From positions 1-64,000 of the forward strand of contig QLIY01000832.1 of assembly GCA_003260075.1 (NCBI GenBank): a stretch of DNA of 64,000 bases, in the 5' to 3' direction. Of the stretch, positions 1 through 11,663 are shown one piece after another (within the stretch, counting starts at the first letter, position 1; every line of letters begins with the position of its first letter). The position numbers were made by a program, and so were the translations under genes. The stretch comes from Phallusia mammillata (lineage: Eukaryota > Chordata > Ascidiacea > Phlebobranchia > Ascidiidae). The notes under the pieces are model-generated. The model saw only the letters and a list, made by a program, of their open reading frames with translations. It was not told where the DNA came from and made no database searches.

Positions 1-63
1 TACATCATATACATTTCGCAGTTTGTGTAAAATGACCCACAACAACAAATCTTTGCTACATAC

Positions 64-786
64 TTGGCACAGTGGATGTTAAGATAGCCAAGACCCACAC
101 AGCTCCAATACAAACATAGATCCACCTATCTTGCATCAGTCGATACTTCAATGGTAGAGTTACAGCTAACAAACGAAGACCACTGAGTAAAACCATGTGA
201 TACATCGAACTGGTAAAGCTTAAATGAAACCAACATCCACAAATGATGGTCGTCGGAATACTGGTGCTCTCGGCAGCGAATGTGTCAATTTGTTTTTGTG
301 TCATGTTGAAGGTACGGATCAAGTTGGGTATTAGAACAGCGATGAGTTGAAGTCCTGAAAAAGCTTGTTAGGTAAGTTTGCAAAAAGTAAAAAAGTATAG
401 AAAATCATTATTTAATTCAAGTTAAACAAAAAGGGGTATTAATAAATGTTAAATTAAACAAAAAAACATGTGTCCAACCATGTGTATACAAAACCTAAGA
501 TTATGTAATGTCGAAACGAAATGTCTGCACATAAGACAACACAAGCTCCACTGCTATATACCAAGTGCATACGTTAAGTCGAATATAAATTGGTGATCAC
601 TGTGCTATCTAGTAGGGGCGCAAAAATAGGCTTCAATAAGTTGGAAAGATGTTAACTTCTCGTTGTGCATGTGTCAAAAGTAGTTGGGTGTTAAACAATC
701 AACAAAAAGTGGGTCTCTTTTATACAAGATGATATGCCATATTATAATAGTGTCTATAGACACTAAACACTTTTCCTTATTTCAAC

Positions 787-854
<68 letters not shown>

Positions 855-1167
855 AATCTGAAACAGACAAAGAAAGTCTGACATAATCCATCTTTGTTCG
901 CATTGTAGGACTTGCAAAAAAACTGGCTTGTATAGAAGCGTTTCCTAAAATAATCACAAAGAAGAGAAGAAAGGCAAGGATAAGGAAAAACACTCCGCTG
1001 CCAAAACTACAGCTCGGACATTGAGAGATCGGAATGTCGGAACAATATGTGCGGGAATCGGTACTGCAGAAACCCGGCACAGCACACAAAAACATGGAAC
1101 GTTGTGAGGAAGTTGCATTGGTTGTGTTGAGATTCGATAAGCTGTTGGCCACAGCGACCGTCGTCAT
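64..1167 (-). CDS. GPCR gene A, exons 1-2 (partial, cut by window start)
   Basis: This is the 5' part of a rhodopsin-class seven-transmembrane receptor, expected at the cell surface. Exon 1 (853-1167, ATG at 1165-1167) encodes a Cys-rich N-terminus (CAVPGFC, then three more Cys ending CPSC), TM1 with the class-A Asn (ILGNAS) and the start of TM2 with its Asp (LSLSVSD). Exon 2 (64-354; acceptor CAG after 355, donor GTATGT) encodes TM3, intracellular loop 2 (GLRLLAVTLPLKYRLM) and TM4 with its Trp (GAVWVLAI). The DRY motif is degenerate (LRL), but the Arg and the PLxY that follow remain. Exons 3-6 should lie left of base 1. Exon 1 runs straight into a 64-nt G tract at 789-852, so the last codons of TM2 and the donor are missing. 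Gene B is the complete guide for this model. The ligand is unknown. Confidence 0.8.
789..852. other. G64 homopolymer inside GPCR A exon 1
   Basis: A pure run of 64 G begins within coding sequence, right after the TM2 Asp codon, where the paralogues read MLTG followed by a GT donor. It adds only a Pro run in the frame and removes the splice site. I read it as gap filler rather than sequence. Confidence 0.75.
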
Positions 1168-2346
1168 TTTGCTGCAATGTCTCCAGCGTTTGCATCAATC
1201 TATTTTTAAATATTAAATCTGCAACGATAATAAAAATGTTTGGTGTCAATGCGAGTTTATTCAATTATGCAAAATTTGATTTATTTCTGTGCTGCAAGTA
1301 GTTCAAAGTTTTATCCGTTTCGTGTTTTTTTCAGAGTTACAAGCCGGAATTAAGGCGCGAACCCGAAAGTACAAGACTTCGTTTTGAAGGCTCAGGTCAA
1401 CATACGTATACGCAAAAATGCAAATTTACAACATGCGGTATTTACCTTTCAAATACATTGTATCTCTTTATGTTAACAGCTATAACGATGGTGATTGATG
1501 TGATGCTAATATCAGTTACTAACTGAAAACGGGGCTCTGTCACTCATATTCCCACGGTTTTGACATTTAAAAACTGATAATTTCCTAATTAAATTGTCTA
1601 CATGCATTGGAAATTATTCTGTTATATTCTTTAAAAAATGTTGTTGAATAGTTGCTTTAGAACGTAACGTTTATTGCTTCTACGCTGTCTGTGGTTAAAA
1701 TTAAAATCTAAACATTTACGCTGCCTTTAAAATCAACAAACATGCTCTTATGCTTTTATTGGCGACAGTTTGCTATTGTTATTGATCTACGACATCCGCT
1801 ATTTGCATAGGAAGTCTGCATCTCGTGTCATTTTACGTCAAAAACGTGTTTGTACTCCTATTTGATTAACGTTGCTGCATCAAAATACCATATTTTACCG
1901 GTTCAGTCGTGACTTTAATGGCGATAAACTCTCTGTGATGTATGAAAAAGAGACAAAATAAACCCGAAATTACGAGATATACCAATTGCCCGTTAAAGGT
2001 TACTAAACGCATGTATCTGAGAATGCTGCAAGTCACGTCTAGCTTCATGCTTGGGCTTTTGAGTTCGGTCTCTCGCTAGTGGGCAGCTTAAATTAAATAA
2101 AGACTGCAAACCCTAGCTTCGTGTTTGCATGAGTCGATTTTTTTTTACTAACTGAAATTACATTACATGCATTATTTAGATATCGAATGGTTAGCTTTCA
2201 GAAAAACGACCAGATTTAGGCCTGCGTTCTAACTTTGTAATATGTGCATAATAATTTGAATTATTTCGGTACGTGCTGTATAGTAGTGTACTTTCCAGTG
2301 TATAGGACTGATTGCCAAATTTGTTGATTGGATAAACTTTTACTTT

Positions 2347-2390
<44 letters not shown>

Positions 2391-2899
2391 AATTCAGACT
2401 TTAAACAAATATTCGGGTTCAAAACGTTTTTTTAACTCTTTAAGATTCGGACCTACATTTTCGCCCTATCCGAATTTCCTACCACGACAACTTTGTCAAA
2501 CTGCCATAGCAGCAAATTAGACTTTACAATCAGAAAACGAAATCCATAGCAAACAAATTTTTATAAACAACATTGGGTTTTTATGGAACACTGGAGACAA
2601 ATAATCAACTAAAAACACGTTACAACGCCAAGAAAATGAATGCAATTGGGTTTAAAAAAAACATTGTATACAATGTGTGCAACGACTTTTGTTGAAAATA
2701 AATTCTAAGGAAAGAATAATGAAAAATAGAAATTTACACGTTGTTATTTTAAGTTGAACTTATTTCGCTTGGGCAAGCACATATAGCGTCACAATAGCAC
2801 TGAATAATCACCAAGCCGTAAATTATGCCGCAAACTTTGTGATAACTGTATTGCACGCATGTCGCAAGATATTTCAGATTTATTAATAAGTGGGTCCAG
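1168..2899. other. intergenic region between GPCR B and A
   Basis: I see no exon here on either strand. The region contains a G42 run at 2348-2389 that fits the filler pattern. Control elements for gene A would be expected just right of 1167, but no clear TATA box was recognised. Confidence 0.5.
2879..2884 (-). terminator. poly(A) signal AATAAA of GPCR B
   Basis: AATAAA on the minus strand lies about 16 nt beyond the TAA stop at 2900. The same hexamer lies at nearly the same short distance past the stops of genes C and E, so the very short 3' UTR is a family trait. Confidence 0.6.
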
Positions 2900-3347
2900 T
2901 TACAATGCAGTCTGGACCGATCCCTGTCTAACAGCAGCAGTAGTATTTAAATCGGGCTTTCCCCTTTTTAAACAGAAAAAGGAAACAGGGCATTTGTCAT
3001 CAACAAGACGCCAGAGTCCTTCTCGGAAGCGTTGGTCTCTGGCAGCATAGACGATGACGTTCACCAAACTGCAAAGCAAAATGATAGGTGTATAGCTAGA
3101 CACTGAAGTGCTTGCTAAATGTACCAAAGTGAATAAAAAGATTTTGTATTTGTTATAGTTCTGCAAATTGTTATAGTTATTGCATACGTACGGTAGAGCT
3201 ATGCTAACATAAGAACCCACAACAGACAAAGTTCGATAAATACCGATAGATGACGTAAATAGCACAGATATTTAAATTAACAGTAGGACTGGGGTAGGAG
3301 TAGAAATTGAGCTAATAAATGGTGTTGATCGCTATTTTTATTATAAA

Positions 3348-3386
<39 letters not shown>

Positions 3387-6300
3387 CCTAATAACCTAAA
3401 CCTCCAGCATTTTTCAACTAATTTTGCATCTAAATATTCTTTAAGTATTAACCTTTTTTGGTGTTAGTGCTCGCGTTGTTATTTTTTAGCACATTTGGCA
3501 GAAAAAATTAAAAAAAAATCTTTTGGTAGCAAGAAGGATTAGCGTTTTTTGTATGGCACAAAGTTTGCGTACACTAGTCTAAATAAATGCGACCCACTTT
3601 ATGCAAACTTTACACTGTATTTTCTTTCTTTGTTTCGAACTTTTTTACACTATCTTCTCTTTCTTTTTTCTGGATTTAAAGGTAGTTTAAATGATATTTA
3701 ACCCTAAATCTAAGCTATCCAAGTTTTAACAGTTGACTTTTGATGGAGTTTTAAATTAGGGGTGTACTATATTGCTCATTTGCCACCGTGTATACCTGTT
3801 TCCCCACGCAAGAAGCACAGTAATCATCGTTGCCGTTCCCAACGACAAGTAAGAAGAATTATCTTGGTTGATCATTGTCAAGACGACCAGTAGTGGCACT
3901 AAAAATAAAACAGATCGTGAAAAGGATAAAACCGAATCGGTTACGAAATTGTAAGGTGTAAAAATGTTCATCTAGAAAAAAATACATGCCTACACACAGT
4001 TTTGTGTCTATAGGCTGTTGTTTTTGTTGTCGTTACGTCAATTTCGGGCTTATGTTTGAATAACAAAGGCTTGGTAGGGCATCAGTTTTAACTTGGGTAC
4101 ATCTCGGACCTGGCTTTGGATTCTTTTTGTTTAAAAATAGGATACGGGTCTGGTTTGAGGCATACACTTGTTGGTCCCCTATTTCAGACACGCTTACAGC
4201 TCTAGTATAGCAAATGGTGACGGGCAACTAAAAAGTTTGCAATGTAGACTCACAGACTGATGTAGCGTATGAGAAATACATAATAGCCAGAGTCCAAATT
4301 ATTCTCATCTCTTGCTGGTAGGATTTTGAGTGTTTCTGATTCTGCTTCAAAACTGCTTCCGATTTTCTCTGCTTAACTTTTAAAATGATTGCAGTTGCTG
4401 GTATTATGATCATCTGTGTAAAACAGTTAGACCCAGAGAAGCATTAGATTAATACACAACATGCAGAGGCATACGAAAAAATTACTGAAAGTTAAAAGGT
4501 GTCAATACTTTAAATTAAGATTACAACTACTAAAAATTCCACAAACCATTTGGAAAGTTTAAGATTTGGTGGCGCACAATTCTAATATTGAAACGGTTGT
4601 AGTTTCCAACTTACCACGCTTACGTAGGGAAATAGAACCGAAACATTCAGAAGGAAACTTGGATGTGTATTAGTGTTGTTGGGTCCTAATAGACGAGAAG
4701 GCAGAAAGACGAATGCTGATTGAAAGTAAGTGTACGAAACAGGGGTGAAAGGAAAAGCTGCAAAAGTAAAACAATAGTGTTGTAACACTGCATTTACGAC
4801 GTACATTTACGACATTTACAACGTTGATTATCTCTTAAGGTTTTTTAGGTCTTGTTTGGGTTGAATCTGATTCATGCTTAAGTTTGAATGAAGCAGGAAA
4901 TCAGGCCTTACTCTTGCCTACTTTTGCCAAACTTTTTTTTACATTTCAGTTTAGCGCCTCAATTAGGGGGTTGTTTAAAACTCTTAAAACCCTTACAATA
5001 TGTAATTATTCAGGCTCGTCACATTTTTTGATCTCGAGTTTTAATTTGTGCAATGCAAGTTGGCCCAGGAACCAACTTACAGAGTGTTAAAGATGTTACA
5101 TCTAAAAAGTGATTCTCATCATGTAAAAAACACGTGAAAAATATTTATAAAAAGGAAAAAGCAAACTGTTGTTTCTCAATTATTATGAAACTTTATTTCT
5201 AACCTGGCACAGTAGCAGTTAAGATTGCTACAACCCACACAGCTCCAATAGAAATATATACACTTCGATCTTGCATTAGTCGGTACTTCAGTGGTTGAGT
5301 TACAGCCACTAGACGAAGACCACTTAGTAAAACCATGTGATACATCGAACTGGTAAAGCTAAGCAGCAACCAACATCCACAAATGATGGTCGCCGGTTCG
5401 CCTGTGCTTTGGATACTGAATTCGTCAAGTTCACTTTGTGTCAGGTTGAAGGTTCGGATCAAGTGGGGAATCATAACCAATGCCAGTTGAAGACCTGTAA
5501 TATACCTTGTGGTAAAACTTGCAGCCTGCATAAAAGTTTTTTTTAAACTAAAACTGATTTTTAGGCTTATCCGGTTCATTGTGTCCTAACAAATCTAACG
5601 GTCATTACAACACTAGACTCTAAGCTTCTGGGAAGGAATTTTCTGTTACACGGCATTACTGATCTTAACTATTTGTTTTGCTGAAGAAAGCAAAAAGGTA
5701 ACACAATTAAATATTATTTCCTATAGATCAGCGGTTCCCAAACTGGGGTCCGCGGTCCTTTAGGGGTCCGTGAGGCAATTTTGGGGGGACCGCGAAGCGG
5801 TTGAAGTAATTTTATAATCTTATTTGGCGTCAGTTTGTGCCACTAAATAAGATTAAATCAAAGTAGAATTGAGAATCGACTGTGTCCATTGCTAAACAAT
5901 AGGCTTTATTAAATGGCAACTATCAAAAACGCAATTGTTCGCGCACAATTATAATGTTTTTTGTCCTGTTTGTGATGTCTTTGGATGATTGTTATGCGCA
6001 ATTTTGCATAACTAACTAAAATCCTGCATCTAACTTTCGTTTGTGTGAAACACACATTTAGGCTTAAGGACCGCGAGCCCTCGAAATAATGGCAAAGGGA
6101 CCGTTTTGAAAAAAATATGAAAAAGTTTGGGAACCACTGCTATAGATGGATTAACGTAGTACAAGGATTATTGGGGTCAAACGTTGCTTACAAGTTACAT
6201 GTTTATCATGCGCAAATGTTTTGTTATTCAGGAGTAAACGATCAAACTTTAATCTCTTACTCATTTACCTGTTGACATATCAGATATCGAGAGGGAAAAT

Positions 6301-6590
6301 CTAACATAGTCCATTTTGGTTCTCATTGTTTGGTTTGCGAAGAAGCAGGCTTGAACTGAAGCATTGCCCAAAATAATCACCAAAAATAGAAAAAAGACCA
6401 CGATGACAAAAAATATCCCGCTGCCCACATTGCACCTTGGACACATAGAGATCGGGATGTCGGCACAAAATTCACGCGTATCCGATCCGCAAAAACCCGG
6501 CACTCCATAGAAAAACATGAGTTGTTGTGACAAGTTCGTACTGGTTGTGTATAGAGAAGCTGGTGTCATTGATATAGTTGTGGTGGCCAT
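2900..6590 (-). CDS. GPCR gene B, complete rhodopsin-class receptor
   Basis: This is the only unbroken member of the cluster. Six exons join in phase: 6269-6590, 5204-5494, 4615-4757, 4254-4413, 3796-3898 and 2900-3068 (1188 nt, 395 residues). Exon 1 holds a Cys-rich N-terminus, TM1 (ILGNAS) and TM2 (LSISD). Exon 2 holds TM3, loop 2 (LRLVAVTQPLKY) and TM4 (GAVWVVAI). Exon 3 holds extracellular loop 2 with an NNTNT glycosylation site, and the start of TM5. Exon 4 holds the end of TM5 (MIIIPATAI), a basic loop 3 and TM6. Exon 5 holds the end of TM6, loop 3 with an NSS site and the start of TM7. Exon 6 holds the TM7 end (VNVIVYAARDQRFR, an NPxxY relative with Pro replaced) and a short tail. All splice sites are GT-AG. 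The first Cys of the N-terminal motif is Tyr here, unlike in A, D and E. A hAT MITE lies in intron 1. The ligand and G-protein partner are unknown. The family looks lineage-expanded. Confidence 0.88.
3351..3384. other. G34 homopolymer in last intron of GPCR B
   Basis: A pure G run of 34 lies in the intron between exons 5 and 6. It breaks no exon. It belongs to the window-wide homopolymer pattern. Confidence 0.7.
5729..6139. mobile_element. hAT-type MITE, 411 bp, with perfect 8-bp TSD
   Basis: The ends are inverted copies: CAGCGGTTCCCAAACT at the left, and the complement of CAGTGGTTCCCAAACT at the right. The element is flanked by CTATAGAT at 5721-5728 and again at 6140-6147, the 8-bp target duplication expected of hAT transposases. 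The subterminal regions are GGTCCGCGG-rich. It has no coding capacity, so it must have been moved by a transposase supplied elsewhere. It lies in intron 1 of GPCR B, inside a spliced-out region. Confidence 0.9.
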
Positions 6591-7095
6591 TTTGCTCCAG
6601 GGTAATTAAAAAATAAATAGAAAAAAATGGTTAAATCTGCACACACAAAAAATTGTTTTATCAAATGCCATTTACAACACTTTTACTACATATGAGATTT
6701 AAAACTTAAGTTAGAGAATACAGGTTAACTAAAAACGCATGCGTTTTATGTAAACTTCGTAGAGCAGTTTATTTCGAAAAGTATTTTAAATCAACAATCT
6801 AACTCCAAATTAAAAAAAATGAATCTGTTTCCATTCCACTAATTTATCTCCCCTTCGATCTGACATATCTTTGATACTAAGCTTACAAAATGATAACAAT
6901 TCATTTTTGTGCTTTGGAAATGTGCCTTATATCTTGTTCAAGTAAGATTTGCATAATTTGGTTTCCTCTACTTTAGAATAATCTATACTTGCCCATCCAA
7001 AATTAAAGCCATTCGTCGGTTAGCTAAACTCGAGTTGTATGTTGGTCATGCCCTTACACACACTTATGTACCTATATACCGAAATGACCTTTTGT

Positions 7096-7129
<34 letters not shown>

Positions 7130-7567
7130 TGACCTTTTGTACAAGTTTTGTACAAGTCACTTATACGGTAACGTCACGCCGATCGTGGACAAAGTCAGTT
7201 TCTAAATTTTTTACAAGTCGTTAAACCGAACAAACAAGTAAACAAACAAAGTGCATTACGAAGAGAGTTGCCATCTTGATTGATGATAGATTTCCGTTTG
7301 TTATTACGGGTCTGAGTTATAGGTCTGCGTCTTAGGTCAATCTATGTCGATAGCGCACCAGCTACGTCAGAAACGTGCTTGAATTTGCACTTGACTGATG
7401 TTGCAGGGGGGGGGGGATAAAGTCGAGGGTTAGCTCATTATCTTAACATGTTGTTTCCGAACCCATTCAACCCGTCTGGTGTTAATGACTTGTGATTTGC
7501 AAAACCGTTTCCCATACGAGGCGAAAACTTTATTGCGAAAAAGGATCCATTGTGTTGCAAGTTTTAC

Positions 7568-7742
7568 CAGTGCTGGATTAAGGGTCTGCTGGCCTGTAGG
7601 CACATTTTATAAGTGGCCCGAAAATCAGGATAGCCAACTAAAAAATTAGAATTATCAGTGTTGCCAAATCGTCAAAATGGCCTGGATTTTTTACTGGCCT
7701 GTGGACACGTGCCTACTTTGCCTAATGGTTAATCCGACACTG
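7568..7742. mobile_element. hAT-type MITE, 175 bp, with perfect 8-bp TSD
   Basis: The left end CAGTGCTGGATTAAGG is inverted at the right as GGTTAATCCGACACTG. It is flanked by AGTTTTAC at 7560-7567 and 7743-7750. The element is too short to code for anything. The intact target duplication suggests a fairly recent insertion. Confidence 0.88.
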
Positions 7743-8384
7743 AGTTTTACCCTTGCTTTAATAAGTTTATCGCCAACCAGAGATATACGCCAGACAGAGA
7801 AATAATCCGATTTTTTATGAGTTGAGGGGAGTGGGTATAGGTCCTCAGAGCAAGGCTGTCGAAGTCCACGTTAAAACTTATCACTCTGTTTTGTTTCCAC
7901 GCACATTCCTAGTTGTTAGTTTTGGAAGTCTAGTGAAATTGATGTACTGATGTATTGCATTATATTGACTGATGAACAGTTAAGGTTAATACGTCATCAC
8001 CCGGGTGAAGTAGCGTACATTCTTTTGCGTATGGCTCAACAACCGCCAATCTACATTATTGAACAACTGTAGCTAATTCTCTCGCTGTGAGCGTTTGACT
8101 AGGTTCTTTCATTTACTATAAAACACATGTACAGTAGACTTCTTGCCGGCTTTGCATTAATACAATTATTCACGTTTTTCGGTCAGCCTTGAATGCTAAG
8201 TAAATATGAAACTTTTAACATAATTCGAGTTTCATTACAATATGACAGCATAGATGCATTTGCCTTGACATATTCTCCTGACACACTCGTTAATCACTGT
8301 CCTTCATTCAACTAGCCTATTAAGTTACTACTTTTGCTATACAGAAAACATAGGCCTATACAAAGTGATAAGGTATTTACAAGA

Positions 8385-8390
8385 TTTATT
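8385..8390 (-). terminator. poly(A) signal AATAAA of GPCR C
   Basis: AATAAA on the minus strand lies about 16 nt beyond the stop codon at 8406-8408, in the same position as in gene B. Confidence 0.6.
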
Positions 8391-8582
8391 AGAAACAGTT
8401 TTCGGCTACACTGCAGTCTGAGTCGATTGCTTTACGCCATATCCAGTAGTGGGATTTGAATCAAGGTTTCTTGTTTGTCCGGGAAATCCATTGACTGGGC
8501 GTTGACCACGAATTAGCTGACTCAGCACTTTTCGGAAGCGTTTATCTCTTGCTGCATAGACCACCACGTTCACCATGCTGCG

Positions 8583-9172
8583 TAAAAGTACAATTTCTAG
8601 CTTTCAAGTTTTTCAAAACGTTTTTTGTGTGTGTAAAAAATACGATGTGGAAAATATCCGGATTGGAATTTGTTTTTATTAGAAATTTTTCATTTTGGTT
8701 TTTAAAAATACGTAAATCCCTACGAAATACGCTTTATTTGACTCTAACTTAAAAAAAAACGAACATTAATTTCATTTTAAAAATCAACATTAAACATTAA
8801 TTTAAAAAATCAACTTCTTTAGTTTTGTTCTCTATCCTGAAGATAAAGCACTTTTGTATGTAGTTATTATGGGGGGGGGGGTAAAAGTACAATTTCTAGC
8901 TTTAAAGTTTTTCAAAACGTTTTTTTTTTTCTGTAAAAAATACGATGTGGAAATTATCCGGAGTGAAATTTGTTTTTATTAGGAATTTATGATTTTGGTT
9001 TTTAAAAATACGTAAATCCCTACGAAATACGCTTTATTTAACTTTAACTCAAACAAACGATCATTAATTTCAACGTTTTGAAAATCGACATTAAACATTA
9101 ATTTAAAAAATCAAATTCTTTAGTTTGTTCTCTATCCTGAAGATAAAGCACTTTTGTATGTAGTTATTATGT
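8583..9172. repeat. tandem duplication around a G11 run (about 288 bp units)
   Basis: Bases 8583-8870 are repeated at 8882-9172 with scattered substitutions and small indels, and 8871-8881 between them is G11. Both copies start GTAAAAGTACAATTTCTAGC and end TGTATGTAGTTATTAT. The block lies in the last intron of GPCR C. The duplication abuts the homopolymer on both sides. Confidence 0.9.
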
Positions 9173-9521
9173 TGCTACTGAATATAGATTACCCATTTCC
9201 CGATGCTATAAGCACGGCAATCATCGTGGCTGTTTCCAAAGATAAACAAGATATCGTTTCTTTGTTTGTCATTCCCACGACAATAATTAAGGGCACTTCA
9301 CCAAAAACAAATGTGTGGTTTTAATTAGGTCTCAGCGGTTTTCAATTTAAAAAAAAATATTTTATTATTATTTTCCATTTTTTCTGAAAAGAAGAAGTAA
9401 ACAATGACCTTCTTCAAAATACAAAAAATGCTGGAACTGTACAAAGTTTGCGTCAGGATTTCTAAAAGGTTCGTCGATGTTGGCAAACTGTTTTATTGTT
9501 AGCTTTTAAGTCCACCAACGT

Positions 9522-9664
9522 GGGGGGGGGGTATTAAAAAATATTTTGTTTTCATTTTTTTTTAAAAGAAGAAGTAAACAAACCTTCTTTGGTTACGAGT
9601 TGCTTAGTGTAAAGGTTTCTTTGGTTACGAGTTGCTTAGTGCAAGGTTACGAGTTGCTTAGTGT
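9522..9664. repeat. G10 run and three short tandem repeats
   Basis: G10 lies at 9522-9531. From about 9588 to 9664 the unit GGTTACGAGTTGCTTAGTG occurs three times with short variable spacers. This is a small minisatellite in intron 4 of GPCR C, with no evident function. Confidence 0.7.
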
Positions 9665-10353
9665 AATTAAAGATTTAATAAAATTCTTATTGCGTACACT
9701 CACATATTGATGCAGCATACGAGATATACATAATAGCGAGAGTCCAAACTATCCTCATTTCTCGCTGATAGGATAGTGAATTTTTCCGATTCCGATTGAA
9801 AACGGCTTCCGAGTTTTTCCGCTTTATCCGCAAAATGATGATTGTCGCCGGTATAATTATCATCTGTATGACACGAGAACTTCAAATAAATACACAGCAT
9901 TCAAAAGTTCACTTGTCCTATGATACCACCTCATAAATGTCATCACTGGGATTTCATTGGTAGTTACAATATTAATATCCTCAAAACTAAGTTTAATTTA
10001 CAAAAAAACAGTTTTTTGACAAGGACTTTGTTTTGGAATTATTTGCATACAGCTTTAAACGAGTCACATGTTTCCATCTTACCACGCATGAGTAAGGCAG
10101 TAGTATTGAAAAAAAAATAGCAGCGTATTCGAGGGTGTGTTGTTTGTTCCAAACGGAATGGCAGGGAGAAAGATGAAGGCTGATTGAAAATAGGTGTACG
10201 TCACCGGCGTGAAAGAAAAAGCTAAAATAGTAAAACGGAAATTAGGTAAAAGAAATTGACTGCAGCATATTTGTAGCTTTTAAAAACTGAATAAATGAAT
10301 AATGATTATAACAACAATTGTTAAAAAGAAACCTTTGAAACTGTACATGTACC

Positions 10354-10531
10354 CAGTGGTGGGATTTAATTTTTTGTCAATCGGTTCTATCACAAAAGAA
10401 AAAGTTTTCAGCCGGTTCTGTAGCAAAAATCTGCTGACAGTAACCATTACTGCTAACCGGTTCACTGATCGCATAAAATTTTGTAAGATGGTTCTATAGA
10501 ACCGGTGCGAACCGGCTGAATCCCACCACTG
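10354..10531. mobile_element. hAT-type MITE, 178 bp, with perfect 8-bp TSD
   Basis: The ends are CAGTGGTGGGATT and its near inverse AATCCCACCACTG. The flanks are CATGTACC at 10346-10353 and 10532-10539. Internal ACCGGTT-like repeats point to transposase-binding subterminal motifs. The element is in intron 2 of GPCR C. Confidence 0.9.
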
Positions 10532-10761
10532 CATGTACCCCTCAGGAGTAAGAGTAGAGTTATGTATGGTTTAGACATTTTCCGATCAATGTACGAATAT
10601 GTACTCAATTTACTTCACAACTTAAGATAATTTTTAGTGCCAATTATTTCTTTTATTTATTTTTGGCACCTAGTACGAATACGTCTATCGAATGTTTAAA
10701 CGTCAAAGCATACCAGCATTAAAAAAGTAAAAATCCTCTTCAATGAATTTTGCTGTAAGTA

Positions 10762-10796
<35 letters not shown>

Positions 10797-10976
10797 NNNN
10801 NNNNNNNNNNNNNNNNNNNNNNNNNNNNNNNNNNNNNNNNNNNNNNNNNNNNNNNNNNNNNNNNNNNNNNNNNNNNNNNNNNNNNNNNNNNNNNNNNNNN
10901 NNNNNNNNNNNNNNNNNNNNNNNNNNNNNNNNNNNNNNNNNNNNNNNNNNNNNNNNNNNNNNNNNNNNNNNNNNNN
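10797..10976. other. assembly gap (180 N) between poly-A runs
   Basis: 180 unknown bases are bounded by more than 30 A on each side. The gap falls in intron 2 of GPCR C. Every long G run in the window lies to its left and every long C run to its right, so I suspect two differently oriented sequence blocks were joined here. Confidence 0.95.
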
Positions 10977-11008
<32 letters not shown>

Positions 11009-11663
11009 AGTGTAATAGCCAAGGTAACAAATAAGTTACAGTAAATCGTATGACCGTTTAAATTAGTATCGTAGTTAGTATCTAATTAAATCTGTTGAAA
11101 GACCAAACCGTTTCTTAAGTTTACCATATTATCAAGTGGTTTCTTACTGGGGAGAAATTTCTCGTAAGGGAGGGATTTTACGACACTTTACCTCAGGGAA
11201 TATAACTTGAAGCTGATGGGAAACCCAATTTTGAAAGGTCATTGTATGGTTTAGCATGTAAGTTCAAAAATGTTGTGAGTTGTTAAGAGGGGAATTCATC
11301 GAAAGGTTTGGAACTACTACATCAACGAAGCTTTGTGTCTTACTCGGAACTGTAGAAGTGTAGAATGCGACGCCCCACACAGCTCCAATACAAATAAACA
11401 CGCATCTATCTTTCATCAGTCGGTACTTTAAAGGATGAGTGACAGCCACCAGACGAAAGGCACTGAGTAAAACCATGTGATACATCGAACTGGTAAAGCT
11501 GAGCAGCAACCAACAACCAAAGATGATTGTCGCTGGTTGACCCGTGCTGTTGAAAGCGAATTGGTCGAGTTCATTTTGTGTCATGCCAAAGGTACGGATT
11601 AAATTTGGAATAAAGACAATGACCAGCTGAAGACCTAAAATGATTTTCTGGTAAATTTGTGAA

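Larger units (their letters stand above)
6591..8405. other. intergenic region between GPCR C and B
   Basis: No exon is recognised. The region holds a G33 run (7096-7128) flanked on both sides by the same 12-mer ATGACCTTTTGT, a G11 run (7406-7416) and one MITE (7568-7742). Otherwise I see nothing. Confidence 0.5.

Noticed and set aside
5337..5546. Plus-strand frame over GPCR B exon 2
   Set aside because: Antisense shadow of a well-supported exon.
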